Assembly: GCA_017522785.1 (NCBI GenBank)
Contig: JAFWYF010000001.1
Span: 62,001 to 126,000 of the forward strand
Length of the DNA: 64,000 bases
DNA from: Bacteroidaceae bacterium
GTDB lineage: Bacteria; Bacteroidota; Bacteroidia; Bacteroidales; Bacteroidaceae
Reading direction: 5' to 3'
In this document: one piece after another, positions 35,317 through 44,784 of the stretch
Layout of the letters: every line of letters starts with the position of its first letter
Position numbering within the stretch: position 1 is the stretch's first letter
The notes under the pieces: model-generated
Databases searched by the model: none
What the model was told of the DNA's origin: nothing
The model's input: the letters and a program-made list of their open reading frames with translations, nothing else
Position numbers and translations under genes: made by a program

Positions 35317-38300
35317 TTATTTAACTACAACCTTAGAAACTTGTGAATCGGTAACTACCAGATATACACCCTTTGCAACATCAATGATTGCGCTGTTATT
35401 GACAACAGCTTCATTGATTAGTTGTCCTATAGCGTTGAATATCTGAACTTTGCCATTAAATCCGCTAACACTTATAGCGCTGTTGCGTGCATTTACATTT
35501 GCAACTTTTGCATCGGTGTTTTCTATGCCTGTTTCACTCTTTGCTACAACCTTTATAGCGAAGTCGTATGCTTTACCATTGCGAAGAACACACTCTTCAG
35601 TTGTAAATAGTGTCTCGTGCCATGCATCGGTTGCGATTGCTGGCTCAAAGTAACATACTCTCATTTTGTATGTACCTTCGGCTATATCTGCCGGAATGGC
35701 AAGTGTTCTTGTGTAACCCTCTTCATCATCAATAAATGAGTAGTTGGGCAAATTGTTGCCACTCTTGCCATAGTTCTCGTTCTCGTCCAAGAAATAATAG
35801 TTATTGTTCCAGTCTATATAAATAGCTTGTTGTGTCCAATGCAGTTGACTTCCTGCACTCGATGTTCCAACGGCAATCATGTCGGTCCATGCAATGAAGT
35901 TCAGGCTCATCTCGTTGGTACCTTGTTCTACAATAATAGGATTCTCTGTTTTGTCAATTAAAGCACCTTCTATCAATCTTTCGTTGTATGCTGTTGGTTC
36001 TGTAACTGGTAATTCCTCTTCGCTGGTAGCAGAGAATACTGTTGTTACGTTATTGCCGGCTGTTGCTGTTACCTCTTTCAAATAACGGTTTGTTTGAGTC
36101 TCGTTATTTGTATACAGATATGACATAATTGGGTACGAAGCAATGAATGTAGCTGTATATGTCTTGTCGCCGTCAGTCGCATCTACAAGCGTAGGTTTAG
36201 TAGAAATAACCTCTCCATTTAATTTCCAATCTACAAACAGATATCCGGGGTTGGGTGTTGCAGTCAATGTGATGTTGCCCGATGCAGTTCCTGCTCCTGC
36301 TACGGTTCCTCCCTCTACCGGTTCAATCTCTACTGTGATTGTGCGCTCTTTTACTTTAGGCGCAATTCTTATAATAACATCAACAAAGCAACCTCCATTC
36401 ATCTTGATATCACTTGTTCCACATGGGTCAAGGTTGTTCCAGTCTATTTTAACACGCATACGATAGTCGCCTTCGGTTAATTCTTTCGGAAGTACAAATG
36501 ATGGTAACCCATAGCTATTTGCATATTGTTCACTACCTGCCTCTCCATGGCTGTTTTTGCCATTATAGTAGTTATATGATACAACATTACCATTTGTTGT
36601 TCCATCAGCATTTATCTCTTGGTTCCATCCGTCATGTTCGTAATCTACAAATGCGAAAGCATGCATCCACTGGCCTTCCCAATTGAATTCCGGGAATGTG
36701 ATTGTGGCTCCTGCCGATGTCTCCAATATTGCAGTTGCAGTTCTGTCGTGGTACATCAAATCTGTTTTTGTCATCTGTATTTCAGCAACCTCAACGGTTT
36801 TTACGCCATCGGAGAATGAGAATGAATCGAATCTACGATGGCCACTGCTGCTGTTACCTTCCATCTTGCAATAATCGAATGCTCCTTCTTCTTCAAATGT
36901 TGCAATGAACTCAGTCTCCTCTGTTATTGTTGCAATATATGGGTTCTGGGTGCTTACAACCTTTGTGCCAACAAGCCAGCCGGTAAATATATATCCTTCA
37001 TTTGCTGTTGCCTCGAGTTTTGCTGTTTCTCCATCCCATATCTGCACAGGGTCTGTTCCTCCTTCAACTGTTGCACTACCTCCTTCGTTAGCTTTAACAG
37101 AAACGGTGTATTGTATCTCTTCGGGGAAACCAATAAGTGTTCCGTCATGTCCGTTGCCCGAGATGTCGGGTACTGTATATCCTACGATATTTGCAAAGTC
37201 GTATGCTGCAACAAGGCCTTCTGTCTCTTCGCCTACTGTTGCTGTCATGTCGGCTACTATTTCGGCTTGCGACAGTGCCTTGTTATAGAAACGTACATCA
37301 TCAATGTAACCTGTTGCAAAGTAAGTAGGTTCAACAGCTTGGCCATCGGTGTTTGTGTATCCAGCACCAACAAGTATATCGGCTTTCGATGGAATTCCTA
37401 AAGTAGACATTCCTGTTTTGCTCTCCTTTAGTACTCCATCAGCATAAATATACGATGATGTTCCATCAAGCACCCATGTGATATGAGTCCATGTGTCTTC
37501 GTCTATACCGCTTTGCCAATTGAAACTGTTACCCCAAGGCTTTCCATCGTATGAGAGGTTTACAGAATATGCTTGTGTCGAAGAGTTGCAACCATATAAG
37601 TCGAATCCGGTTGTTCCGCTGTTTGCTGTTCCTTCATAGGCACGGTTGTTTACAAAACGCATGTTTTGACCACTCTTGTATTCAGGAATCTTAACTTTTA
37701 GAGTAATTGTGTAACCAGCTTCTCCTCCTGCAGGAATGCTGAATGCTTCATTGTTCTTAATAGACATGTAACGAGAGCCGTTAAGGTCGAGAACTCCCTC
37801 TTGTACAGGAATTACCGGCTCTTGTCCATCGAGTAGCCAATCTAAAGTGAAGTTGTAATATGCAAGGTTAAAACCATCGGTTCCGGGTAAACCGCTATCC
37901 CATTTTCCCTCTTCAACAACAATACCAATAGTACCATCGTTCAAAACTGCTAATGAAGAGTATGCAGAATAGCCACTAAATATTTGGCGCTTGATATCCC
38001 ATGTCTCGCCATTGTCGGAACTCAAATAAACTGTAACATTTTCACGTGTGCTTGTGCTTGCAGGCAAAGAGTGTAGCAGATAGTATTTTCCATCATGTTC
38101 GTATTTTATAATGTCTCCGTTACATGCCGGGTCCATAAGATTGGTGTTCAATGTTGCAGTTGTCCATGTAGCACCTCCATCTGTAGATTTTGCCATCAAA
38201 CGATTACCTTTGTTACGGTTTTTGATACTCATAATAACGGTACCATCTTTTAACTCGGCAACCTTAGCCTCGTCTCCATTGCTATAAGCGGCATTTGTGG

Positions 38301-38976
38301 ATGCTTTCCATGTGGTGCCACCGTCATCGGAGTAAATAGCATAATTACTCATTGTTCCACCCCATGTAGCATCGTTACGTGCGGCTACAACAAACATAAT
38401 ACGACCTGCATTTTCTCCAACCTGCAATTGACAACCGTTACCTGAACCTGTAAATAGTCCATGCCATGTCTTTGCTCCATATACAGCACCATAAACTTGG
38501 TCGGTAATGTCTACAACTTCTCCCCAAGATTGGCCATTGTCGCTACTCTTACATGTGTATATTCTAATTAAACTCGATGCATAGGATTGCCAAAGACCGT
38601 TGTTTCCTGCAAATACGGCTACAAGGTTGTTTGTTTTAGTGTCTAACACAACAGCTGCATCACCATATGTGGTTCCTTTTGTTGCATCTGCTGTCGCTAC
38701 GGGTACTGCATCGCCCCAAGTCTTTCCACCATCGGTACTTCTCTTGGATACAATTGAAATTGTGTTTGGAAGGTCTCCCAGTTGGCTACCACGTTTGTCG
38801 GCAATACACACTAACGAACCGTCTGCAGCCTTAACCAAAGCAGGAATACGGTAGTACTGTGAATTTGATTCGCCCATTGTGAAAACGGGAACCCTTGTAA
38901 GCGCGTCTTCCTGCGCCCATGTTGCTGTTACTAACGATGTAAGTAACACTAAAAGAAGTAGAAGTCGTTTTTTCAT
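35317..38976 (-). CDS. T9SS-secreted exo-alpha-sialidase (GH33), multidomain
   Basis: Releases terminal sialic acid from host glycans. The signal peptide covers residues 1-21 (TWA|Q). The six-bladed sialidase domain spans about 25-390, with YRIP at 42-45 (substrate Arg), DKRGS (catalytic-acid Asp region), the nucleophile Tyr/Glu region (GYSAYSSL, GDEAKVAEL) and several Asp boxes such as STDGGKTW, SDDGGTTW and SSDNGETW. A LamG/concanavalin-like module follows at about 395-595. Two bacterial-repeat segments (EGYIFTGWLVG, PGYLFVDWKLNG) alternate with two beta-sandwich modules of GEVED-like appearance (FVDYEHDGWN, IYIDWNNNYYF). The end is a T9SS sorting domain (KVQIFNAIGQLI, GVYLVV). At 1219 residues it is monocistronic. 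No sialate uptake or catabolism genes are adjacent. Confidence 0.94.
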   Translation of the reverse strand: MKKRLLLLLVLLTSLVTATWAQEDALTRVPVFTMGESNSQYYRIPALVKAADGSLVCIADKRGSQLGDLPNTISIVSKRSTDGGKTWGDAVPVATADATKGTTYGDAAVVLDTKTNNLVAVFAGNNGLWQSYASSLIRIYTCKSSDNGQSWGEVVDITDQVYGAVYGAKTWHGLFTGSGNGCQLQVGENAGRIMFVVAARNDATWGGTMSNYAIYSDDGGTTWKASTNAAYSNGDEAKVAELKDGTVIMSIKNRNKGNRLMAKSTDGGATWTTATLNTNLMDPACNGDIIKYEHDGKYYLLHSLPASTSTRENVTVYLSSDNGETWDIKRQIFSGYSAYSSLAVLNDGTIGIVVEEGKWDSGLPGTDGFNLAYYNFTLDWLLDGQEPVIPVQEGVLDLNGSRYMSIKNNEAFSIPAGGEAGYTITLKVKIPEYKSGQNMRFVNNRAYEGTANSGTTGFDLYGCNSSTQAYSVNLSYDGKPWGNSFNWQSGIDEDTWTHITWVLDGTSSYIYADGVLKESKTGMSTLGIPSKADILVGAGYTNTDGQAVEPTYFATGYIDDVRFYNKALSQAEIVADMTATVGEETEGLVAAYDFANIVGYTVPDISGNGHDGTLIGFPEEIQYTVSVKANEGGSATVEGGTDPVQIWDGETAKLEATANEGYIFTGWLVGTKVVSTQNPYIATITEETEFIATFEEEGAFDYCKMEGNSSSGHRRFDSFSFSDGVKTVEVAEIQMTKTDLMYHDRTATAILETSAGATITFPEFNWEGQWMHAFAFVDYEHDGWNQEINADGTTNGNVVSYNYYNGKNSHGEAGSEQYANSYGLPSFVLPKELTEGDYRMRVKIDWNNLDPCGTSDIKMNGGCFVDVIIRIAPKVKERTITVEIEPVEGGTVAGAGTASGNITLTATPNPGYLFVDWKLNGEVISTKPTLVDATDGDKTYTATFIASYPIMSYLYTNNETQTNRYLKEVTATAGNNVTTVFSATSEEELPVTEPTAYNERLIEGALIDKTENPIIVEQGTNEMSLNFIAWTDMIAVGTSSAGSQLHWTQQAIYIDWNNNYYFLDENENYGKSGNNLPNYSFIDDEEGYTRTLAIPADIAEGTYKMRVCYFEPAIATDAWHETLFTTEECVLRNGKAYDFAIKVVAKSETGIENTDAKVANVNARNSAISVSGFNGKVQIFNAIGQLINEAVVNNSAIIDVAKGVYLVVTDSQVSKVVVK

Positions 38977-39045
38977 ACAATATAGTTTTAAGGTTTATAA
39001 ATAGAATATATTGTTTCTATAATAGGTGGCATAACCTAATATTTG

Positions 39046-39076
39046 CAAATATAAAAGTTAAAAAGTGAAAAACAAT
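39046..39076 (-). promoter_or_regulatory. Promoter of the sialidase gene
   Basis: The minus strand reads TATATTTG at 39053-39046, a perfect -7 box, with ATTG 19 bases upstream. It gives a leader of about 65 bases. Confidence 0.55.
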
Positions 39077-39111
39077 ATATAATATAAATATTATGAATTT
39101 TTGTTTATTAT

Positions 39112-40218
39112 CTATTTTTCAATCTGGAATTCGGTTATGCATGGAGTGTTGTGTTTGTCAAATAATGTACGACTGTCGCTTACAAACTCTTTTAGTTTGT
39201 TCCTTGTTGTTTCTCCAAAATTCAGGGGTGGTGTGGTAGCAGGGATAATTGTGAAGTTTGCTACACCGTCGCGTCCGGGGCGAGCAACCCAAATAAGTGC
39301 ATATTGTAGTGAATCGAGCAGTGGAATATCGAAAAATTTCCTCATATTAAGTTTAACCAATACTCCTCCGTCGCGTTTGCGGGCATACATCCCCGATATA
39401 AGATTGCCTAGTGAAAATACTACAGCATGCTTCGCTATAATTGAATTGTTATTGCGAATTTCCATAGGTTGCAGAACATGTGGGTGGTTACCGATAATGT
39501 GTGTAACCCCCTGTTCAATTAACCAATCGGCCATCTCCTGAACTCTTTTTGGTGGAAGGCTTACATATTCGTCGCCCCAATGCATACAGGCTATTATGGC
39601 ATCGGGACGCATCTCCTTTGCTTTCTGTATGTCGTTAGCTATAATCTCTTTGTCAATAATATTTACAATAATGGGTTTGGGCACAGGTATGCCGTTTGTG
39701 CCGTAAGTGTAGTTCAGTATAGCAATTTTGAAATTGTTCTTATCTATCAGTAACGGATAGCGTTGTGCTCTGTCCAAACTATCCCTGTACACTCCACAAT
39801 GTGCAATCTTTAATGAGTCGAGCATTGTCAATGTGTGTAGTGCTCCCCTTTTCCCTTTGTCTAAACAGTGGTTGTTGGCAAATAGCAGAACATCAAATCC
39901 GGCTCCTTTTGCTGCGTAAAGAAAACTGTCGGGAGCACAAAACGAAGGATATCCACTAAATCCCTTTGCTCCTATTGTGGTTTCTAAATTGGCTATTGCA
40001 ATGTCGGCTTTGGAGACCTCTTTGCGAATATGGTCGTAACAAGGCGAGTAGCTATATGTGCCATCGACTTTTTTTGCCACTTTTAGTTGGCTCTCATGTT
40101 GCATCAGGTCGCCGGCAAATAGCAGGCTTATATTATACAAACTATGCGTAACATTTTGTGCGACAAGGGTTGTTGCCGACAATAATGTTACGCATAGTAT
40201 AAGGCGCAAATTTTTCAA
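39112..40218 (-). CDS. CapA-family metallophosphoesterase-like protein
   Basis: 368 residues of the CapA/PgsA family (calcineurin-like metallohydrolase fold), linked in Bacillus to poly-gamma-glutamate capsule; in Bacteroidota the role is unclear. Motifs are LFAGDLMQH, NLETTIG, FANNHCLDKG, MHWGDEY and IGNHPHVLQP, which supply the expected metal ligands. I set the start at the TTG at 40218, 11 bases after the folD stop, because it yields a clean signal peptide (MKNLRLILCVTLLSATTLVA|Q); no ATG fits, and the upstream ATG at 40329 lies deep inside folD. It is the last gene of DUF4831-ffh-folD-capA. The protein is exported, probably periplasmic. Confidence 0.83.
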   Translation of the reverse strand: MKNLRLILCVTLLSATTLVAQNVTHSLYNISLLFAGDLMQHESQLKVAKKVDGTYSYSPCYDHIRKEVSKADIAIANLETTIGAKGFSGYPSFCAPDSFLYAAKGAGFDVLLFANNHCLDKGKRGALHTLTMLDSLKIAHCGVYRDSLDRAQRYPLLIDKNNFKIAILNYTYGTNGIPVPKPIIVNIIDKEIIANDIQKAKEMRPDAIIACMHWGDEYVSLPPKRVQEMADWLIEQGVTHIIGNHPHVLQPMEIRNNNSIIAKHAVVFSLGNLISGMYARKRDGGVLVKLNMRKFFDIPLLDSLQYALIWVARPGRDGVANFTIIPATTPPLNFGETTRNKLKEFVSDSRTLFDKHNTPCITEFQIEK

Positions 40219-40229
40219 AAGTGCAATTT

Positions 40230-41108
40230 TTAATATATCTCGTGCTTTGCAGCAAGAAGAGTGTTCTTCATTAGCGATACGATTGTCATGGGGCCTACAC
40301 CACCGGGAACCGGTGTTATGTATGAACATTTTGGCGCTACATTCTCGTAATCGACATCACCACAAAGACGGAATCCCGATTTGCGTGTTGCATCGGGTAC
40401 ACGTGTTGTGCCTACATCTATTATAACCGCACCTTCTTTAACCATTTCGGCTTTCACAAAGTGGGGCTGGCCCAATGCTGCAATTATAATGTCGGCATTG
40501 CGACACTCTTCGGCAATGTTTGCTGTGTGGCTGTGGCACACTGTTACAGTTGCATCTCCGGGTGTCTGTTTTTGCATCATAAGGCTTGCTACAGGCTTGC
40601 CTACAATGTTACTACGTCCCAAAACAACGCATTTCTTACCTTTTGTATCAATGTTGTAGCGACGGAGCAGTTCCATTATTCCATTGGGAGTTGCCGAAAG
40701 GAAACAGGGTAGTCCAATTGAAAGACGACCTGCATTTACAGGATGAAAACCATCCACATCCTTACGATAGTCTATTGCTTCTGTAACCTTCTGCTCGTCG
40801 ATGTGTTTTGGCAACGGTAGCTGAACAATGAAACCGTCAATATCGGGGTCGTTATTCAACTCTTCTACTTTTGCTAGTAGTTGTTCTTCGGTTATATCAT
40901 CTTCGTAACGTATCAATGTCGATGTAAATCCGCACTCTTCGCATGCACGTACTTTGTTGGCAACGTATGTCTCGCTACCACCATCATGTCCGACAAGTAT
41001 GGCTGCCAAATGGGGGCGTTTACCTCCGTTGGCAATAATGCTTTCAACCTCTTGTGCAATCTCTTTTTTTATAGTTGCCGAAATGGCCTTTCCGTCGATA
41101 ATTTGCAT
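40230..41108 (-). CDS. folD: Methylenetetrahydrofolate dehydrogenase/cyclohydrolase
   Basis: Bifunctional cytoplasmic enzyme interconverting methylene-, methenyl- and 10-formyl-THF with NADP. The substrate domain has [20 protein letters not shown] (with the catalytic Tyr and Lys) and [10 protein letters not shown]; the Rossmann part has [12 protein letters not shown] and the C-terminal [11 protein letters not shown]. It is complete at 292 residues. It sits between ffh (57 bases upstream) and the CapA-like gene. Together with fhs it gives two routes to 10-formyl-THF. Confidence 0.96.
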   Translation of the reverse strand: MQIIDGKAISATIKKEIAQEVESIIANGGKRPHLAAILVGHDGGSETYVANKVRACEECGFTSTLIRYEDDITEEQLLAKVEELNNDPDIDGFIVQLPLPKHIDEQKVTEAIDYRKDVDGFHPVNAGRLSIGLPCFLSATPNGIMELLRRYNIDTKGKKCVVLGRSNIVGKPVASLMMQKQTPGDATVTVCHSHTANIAEECRNADIIIAALGQPHFVKAEMVKEGAVIIDVGTTRVPDATRKSGFRLCGDVDYENVAPKCSYITPVPGGVGPMTIVSLMKNTLLAAKHEIY

Positions 41109-41165
41109 TGTATAATACTTTTGAATATTATTGTAATGTTTGTTTCTTTTTTGTGGAATTTGCTA

Positions 41166-42497
41166 CTATCGTCTCATCTTGGGCATACCTGGCATCATTT
41201 TGCCAAATTTGCCACCCGCAACAGTTTTCATAGTTTTACGTATCTGCTCAAACTGTTTCATAAGACGGTTTACCTCTTGCAGAGTAGTTCCGCTACCGCG
41301 TGCAATGCGTTCGCGGCGTGATGTGTTGATGATATCGGGGTTTGCACGCTCCTTGGGAGTCATGGAGTGTATAATAGCTTCGACACTCTTGAATGCATTG
41401 TCATCTATATCCAAATCTTTAACAGCTTTGCCTACACCGGGTATCATAGCCATAAGGTCCTTTATGTTACCCATCTTCTTTATCTGCTCAATTTGTGATA
41501 GAAAATCGTTGAAATCGAACTGGTTGCGTGCTAATTTGCGCTGTAGTTTCTTTGCTTCCTCTTCGTCGAACTGCTCTTGTGCACGTTCAACAAGTGATAC
41601 AACGTCGCCCATGCCCAAAATACGGTCGGCCATACGATTTGGATGGAACATATCTATGGCTTCCATCTTTTCGCCGGTACCAATGAATTTTATAGGCTTA
41701 TCTACTACACTGCGAATTGATAGTGCCGCTCCACCACGTGTGTCGCCGTCGAGCTTTGTCAGAATCACTCCGGTAAAGTCGAGACGCTCGTTAAATTCCT
41801 TTGCGGTGTTTACAGCATCTTGTCCGGTCATTGAATCGACAACGAATAATGTCTCGTTGGGTTTGATTGCCTCCTTAATAGCCGCAATTTCCTGCATCAT
41901 CGCCTCGTCTACGGCAAGACGTCCGGCTGTATCTATAATTACAAGGTTATATCCCTTCTGCTTAGCCTCTTTTATAGCATTTTGTGCAATTTCAACTGGA
42001 TTCTTGTTCTCGGGTTCGCTGTAAACAGGAACTTCTATTTGCTCACCAAGAACTTTCAACTGGTCTATGGCCGCAGGACGGTAAATGTCGCAGGCAACCA
42101 ACAGTGGACTACGATTTTTCTTTTTCTTTAAATAATTTGCAAGTTTAGATGAAAATGTAGTCTTACCGGAACCTTGCAAACCCGACATAAGTATCACTGC
42201 CGGATGTCCGTCGTAATTTATTTCGGCTGTTTCGCCACCCATTAGGGTTGTAAGTTCGTCATGAACAATTTTTATCATCAATTGGCTGGGATGTATCGAT
42301 GTCAATACATTTTGACCAATGGCTTTGTTCTTAACAGTGTCGGTAAAACTCTTTGCTACTTTGTAATTGACGTCGGCATCGAGTAGTGCTTTGCGCACAT
42401 CTTTCAGTGTTTCGGCAACGTTTACCTCGGTAATGCGTCCCTCTCCTTTTAATATTTTAAATGAACGTTCTAGGCGTTCGCTAAGGTTTTCAAACAT
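41166..42497 (-). CDS. ffh: Signal recognition particle protein Ffh (SRP54)
   Basis: GTPase that binds signal sequences and 4.5S RNA for co-translational membrane targeting. The N domain occupies residues 1-90, G1 GLQGSGKTT about 107-115, followed by DIYRPAAIDQL, DTAGR, TKLDGDTRGG and the M domain with methionine-rich helices and SRRERIARGSG, the RNA-binding motif. The length, 443 residues, is typical. It lies 26 bases after the DUF4831 gene and upstream of folD. No SRP RNA gene is seen in the window. Confidence 0.96.
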   Translation of the reverse strand: MFENLSERLERSFKILKGEGRITEVNVAETLKDVRKALLDADVNYKVAKSFTDTVKNKAIGQNVLTSIHPSQLMIKIVHDELTTLMGGETAEINYDGHPAVILMSGLQGSGKTTFSSKLANYLKKKKNRSPLLVACDIYRPAAIDQLKVLGEQIEVPVYSEPENKNPVEIAQNAIKEAKQKGYNLVIIDTAGRLAVDEAMMQEIAAIKEAIKPNETLFVVDSMTGQDAVNTAKEFNERLDFTGVILTKLDGDTRGGAALSIRSVVDKPIKFIGTGEKMEAIDMFHPNRMADRILGMGDVVSLVERAQEQFDEEEAKKLQRKLARNQFDFNDFLSQIEQIKKMGNIKDLMAMIPGVGKAVKDLDIDDNAFKSVEAIIHSMTPKERANPDIINTSRRERIARGSGTTLQEVNRLMKQFEQIRKTMKTVAGGKFGKMMPGMPKMRR

Positions 42498-42523
42498 CTT
42501 ATTTATCTATTTTATTGTTATAA

Positions 42524-43567
42524 TTACTCTTTGTCAATTCTTATAATACCTCCTGTTGCAGTATCGAACACTACTTGTGTGTCTGCATTTTTGTTGAATA
42601 GGCTTTTTGAGAGAATTTCCACATTGCCAAGTTGTGCAATAGGCACTTCTTCGTCGAAGTAAGTTTCACTAGGTGTGTATATTCTAACTTGAGCTCTACC
42701 GGGGACATTGTAGCAAATGCCCTCTTTTTTTACTATTTTTTTGCCGTCAGTTGCTGGTATTATAACATTCTTGCTTGTAAAATCGTAGTAAATAGGTTTT
42801 CCGGCAAGGTTGTCTTTTTCGAGTATTCCCAATTTACGTGAAAAACGGAACAGAATGTTCTTTTCGGTATTGTTTTGAACTGCCGGAGTTAATTTTATAT
42901 TACAAGTGTATTTTACTGTATCAATGTAGCCTGTGAAAAGTTGTGTTAGAGCCATCTCTTGTGTGTTCAATTCGTTGAGAACCAACTGCATGGAAAGTCC
43001 GTCTTTGGGCATGTTATCGGCAGTGCCACGTGTTATTGCCATTTTACTCTCGCGAATGGCGTAAATCTCTTTTGCGGTAAGCTCGGCCATTTTGGCGGTA
43101 GAGGTGGCTTGCAATATCTCCTCGGTCATATATTGCTTAGCATCGATACGTTCTACATGCTGCTTTGTTGTTTGGCTTTCTTCGTTCTTTTCAATTTTGC
43201 AGTTTATGCTCTCTATAATGCCATCTTCGTTAAGTACTACATTGCTTGCGCTACTATTGTTTAATTTTATAGTATACATTTTGTCGGGGTCGGGAACACC
43301 CGAGGTTGTCAATTTCACTCCTGTCAGTTCCCAATATTTTTCCTCTTGAGAAATAGCATCGTTTATACGAAGAAATCTGTCGGCAAAGCGACTGAACTCT
43401 CCGGGTGTACGTGTTATGCATTCTGCTTCAACTGTAATATTTAAAACTGTTTGCGGAAGAGTGTATGTTACTCCTTCGCCAAAACCGGGGTTAAACATGT
43501 TTACCTCGGTCTGTGCAACAACAGGAAGTGTTGTCATCACAAGTAATGTCAATATAACTTTTTTCAT
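42524..43567 (-). CDS. DUF4831 family exported protein
   Basis: 347 residues with signal peptide (MKKVILTLLVMTTLPVVA|Q). The family, DUF4831, is restricted to Bacteroidota and uncharacterised; GEGVTYTLPQTVLNI, EFSRFADRFL and GLSMQLVLNEL are recognisable stretches. The ATG at 43567 starts the signal peptide; an upstream ATG at 43603 adds a non-signal extension and was rejected. It is first in the DUF4831-ffh-folD-capA unit, behind a TATCTTCGC box. The position ahead of the secretion gene ffh may be only operon convenience. Confidence 0.82.
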   Translation of the reverse strand: MKKVILTLLVMTTLPVVAQTEVNMFNPGFGEGVTYTLPQTVLNITVEAECITRTPGEFSRFADRFLRINDAISQEEKYWELTGVKLTTSGVPDPDKMYTIKLNNSSASNVVLNEDGIIESINCKIEKNEESQTTKQHVERIDAKQYMTEEILQATSTAKMAELTAKEIYAIRESKMAITRGTADNMPKDGLSMQLVLNELNTQEMALTQLFTGYIDTVKYTCNIKLTPAVQNNTEKNILFRFSRKLGILEKDNLAGKPIYYDFTSKNVIIPATDGKKIVKKEGICYNVPGRAQVRIYTPSETYFDEEVPIAQLGNVEILSKSLFNKNADTQVVFDTATGGIIRIDKE

Positions 43568-43630
43568 CACGTACTTTTTTGCGTTAATTGCAGGTGTGCA
43601 CATTCATGCAAACTAATCTGTAATTTGTTG

Positions 43631-43638
43631 CGAAGATA
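43631..43638 (-). promoter_or_regulatory. -7 box of the DUF4831-ffh-folD-capA operon
   Basis: The minus strand reads TATCTTCG followed by C, 64 bases before the chosen ATG. The -33 element is weak. Confidence 0.45.
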
Positions 43639-43683
43639 CGAAATAGTTTTGAATTTACATTATAAATATCGTTGCCTTTATCA

Positions 43684-43721
43684 TACAAATCCCTCAAATG
43701 ATGTCATTTGAGGGATTTGTA
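43684..43721. terminator. Terminator of the AraC-family gene
   Basis: 18-bp perfect stem (43684-43701 with 43704-43721) around a two-base loop, with a CCCTCAAATGA core. It lies 19 bases beyond the stop on the minus strand. Confidence 0.9.
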
Positions 43722-43740
43722 GTGAAAATTATGTTATTTG

Positions 43741-44619
43741 TTATTTTTCAATGTCGTCTACCATCACTCCGTTAGTGCGGAACTCCGATAACGAATATCC
43801 GGTATGTCGTTTAAAATATCTGTTTAAATAGGATTGGTCGGGGAAATGAAAATCATTGACAAGCTCCTGAAAACTCTTGTGGGTGTACATGAGTGCAACT
43901 TGTAACTCTATGATTGTATAGTGGTCAATAATCTCTTTTGCATTTTGCCCCGAAACTCTTTGGCAAATGGCATTTAGATGACGGGTCGAGATGCTCATCT
44001 TGTCGGCATAATACTGTACGGAACGCTCCTCACGAAACTTTTGTGTTAGTAGAGTACGAAATTCGTAAAAGGCTTTGTCTTTGTTCTCTATTGAGTGTTC
44101 TTTTGCTTGGCTGTCGGTGCCACTTTCAATTCGTTGTATATATAGTAACAGTGCGTTTACCGATAGAATTATATTTTGACGGCAGAATTCGGTGTCTTGA
44201 GGGTTGTTTGTAACCTCTATATCCATTATGTCTATCTGACGGAATATATTGGAAACAAATTCTTTTTCTAACTCGGTGTCGCCACATTTGTGTGGTCGGC
44301 GCTCAATTTTTTGCATTGTTTCGAGGCTGAATGCACTACGCGCTGCAAGCCATATGTGTTTTGATAGTCCTAAAAGACGCGAAGTGAAATCACTTGTAAT
44401 GTCGAGTAGCAAAATATTCGAACCAGTTGGACAAATTATAATTTGCCCACTTGTGAAACGGTGCTTTTGACCGTCAATGGTAAAAAGCGCTTCTCCACTC
44501 ATGCACCAAAATATTGACGTGTGTTGTATCTGGTATGAGTGTTGCACAAATTGTTGAAGAGACGATTTTGTTGTCGCAAACCCTTGCTGTGGTAGTTTCT
44601 TAAGGTATATGTTGTTCAT
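43741..44619 (-). CDS. AraC-family transcriptional regulator
   Basis: 292 residues. The N-terminal half is a cupin-like sensor (WCMSGEALFTIDGQKHRF, GQIIICPTGS). The C-terminal hundred residues form the double HTH of AraC regulators: YADKMSISTRHLNAICQRVSG for the first and ELVNDFHFPDQSYLNRYFKRHTG for the second. Its ligand and targets are unknown. It is separated from the CBM9-like gene by a hairpin at 44644-44682 and ends in its own terminator, so it forms a single-gene unit. No clear promoter box is found between the hairpin and the ATG. Confidence 0.9.
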   Translation of the reverse strand: MNNIYLKKLPQQGFATTKSSLQQFVQHSYQIQHTSIFWCMSGEALFTIDGQKHRFTSGQIIICPTGSNILLLDITSDFTSRLLGLSKHIWLAARSAFSLETMQKIERRPHKCGDTELEKEFVSNIFRQIDIMDIEVTNNPQDTEFCRQNIILSVNALLLYIQRIESGTDSQAKEHSIENKDKAFYEFRTLLTQKFREERSVQYYADKMSISTRHLNAICQRVSGQNAKEIIDHYTIIELQVALMYTHKSFQELVNDFHFPDQSYLNRYFKRHTGYSLSEFRTNGVMVDDIEK

Positions 44620-44643
44620 GCAAGTAATAGTTTTTTGTTCCTG

Positions 44644-44682
44644 AAAAACATAGGATATACATCAACTATACCCTATGTTTTT
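44644..44682 (-). terminator. Probable terminator of the ATPase-DUF4435-CBM9 operon or araC leader hairpin
   Basis: Arms 44644-44659 and 44667-44682 pair over 15 of 16 positions around a seven-base loop, with A5 before and T5 at the end, the layout of an intrinsic terminator. It lies about 100 bases after the CBM9-like stop and 24 before the AraC ATG. Confidence 0.6.
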
Positions 44683-44784
44683 GTACATTTTCGACTGCAA
44701 TATTCGTAAAAAATAACGAAATGTGCAAATGAAATCGTAATATTTCGTCTAAATGCGACAATAAAATCCCTTACTATAATAAGG

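Noticed and set aside
36838-37401. Rightward 187-codon open frame with many Cys residues
   Set aside because: It lies wholly antisense within the sialidase gene and its composition (Cys/Tyr-rich) is that of a shadow frame.
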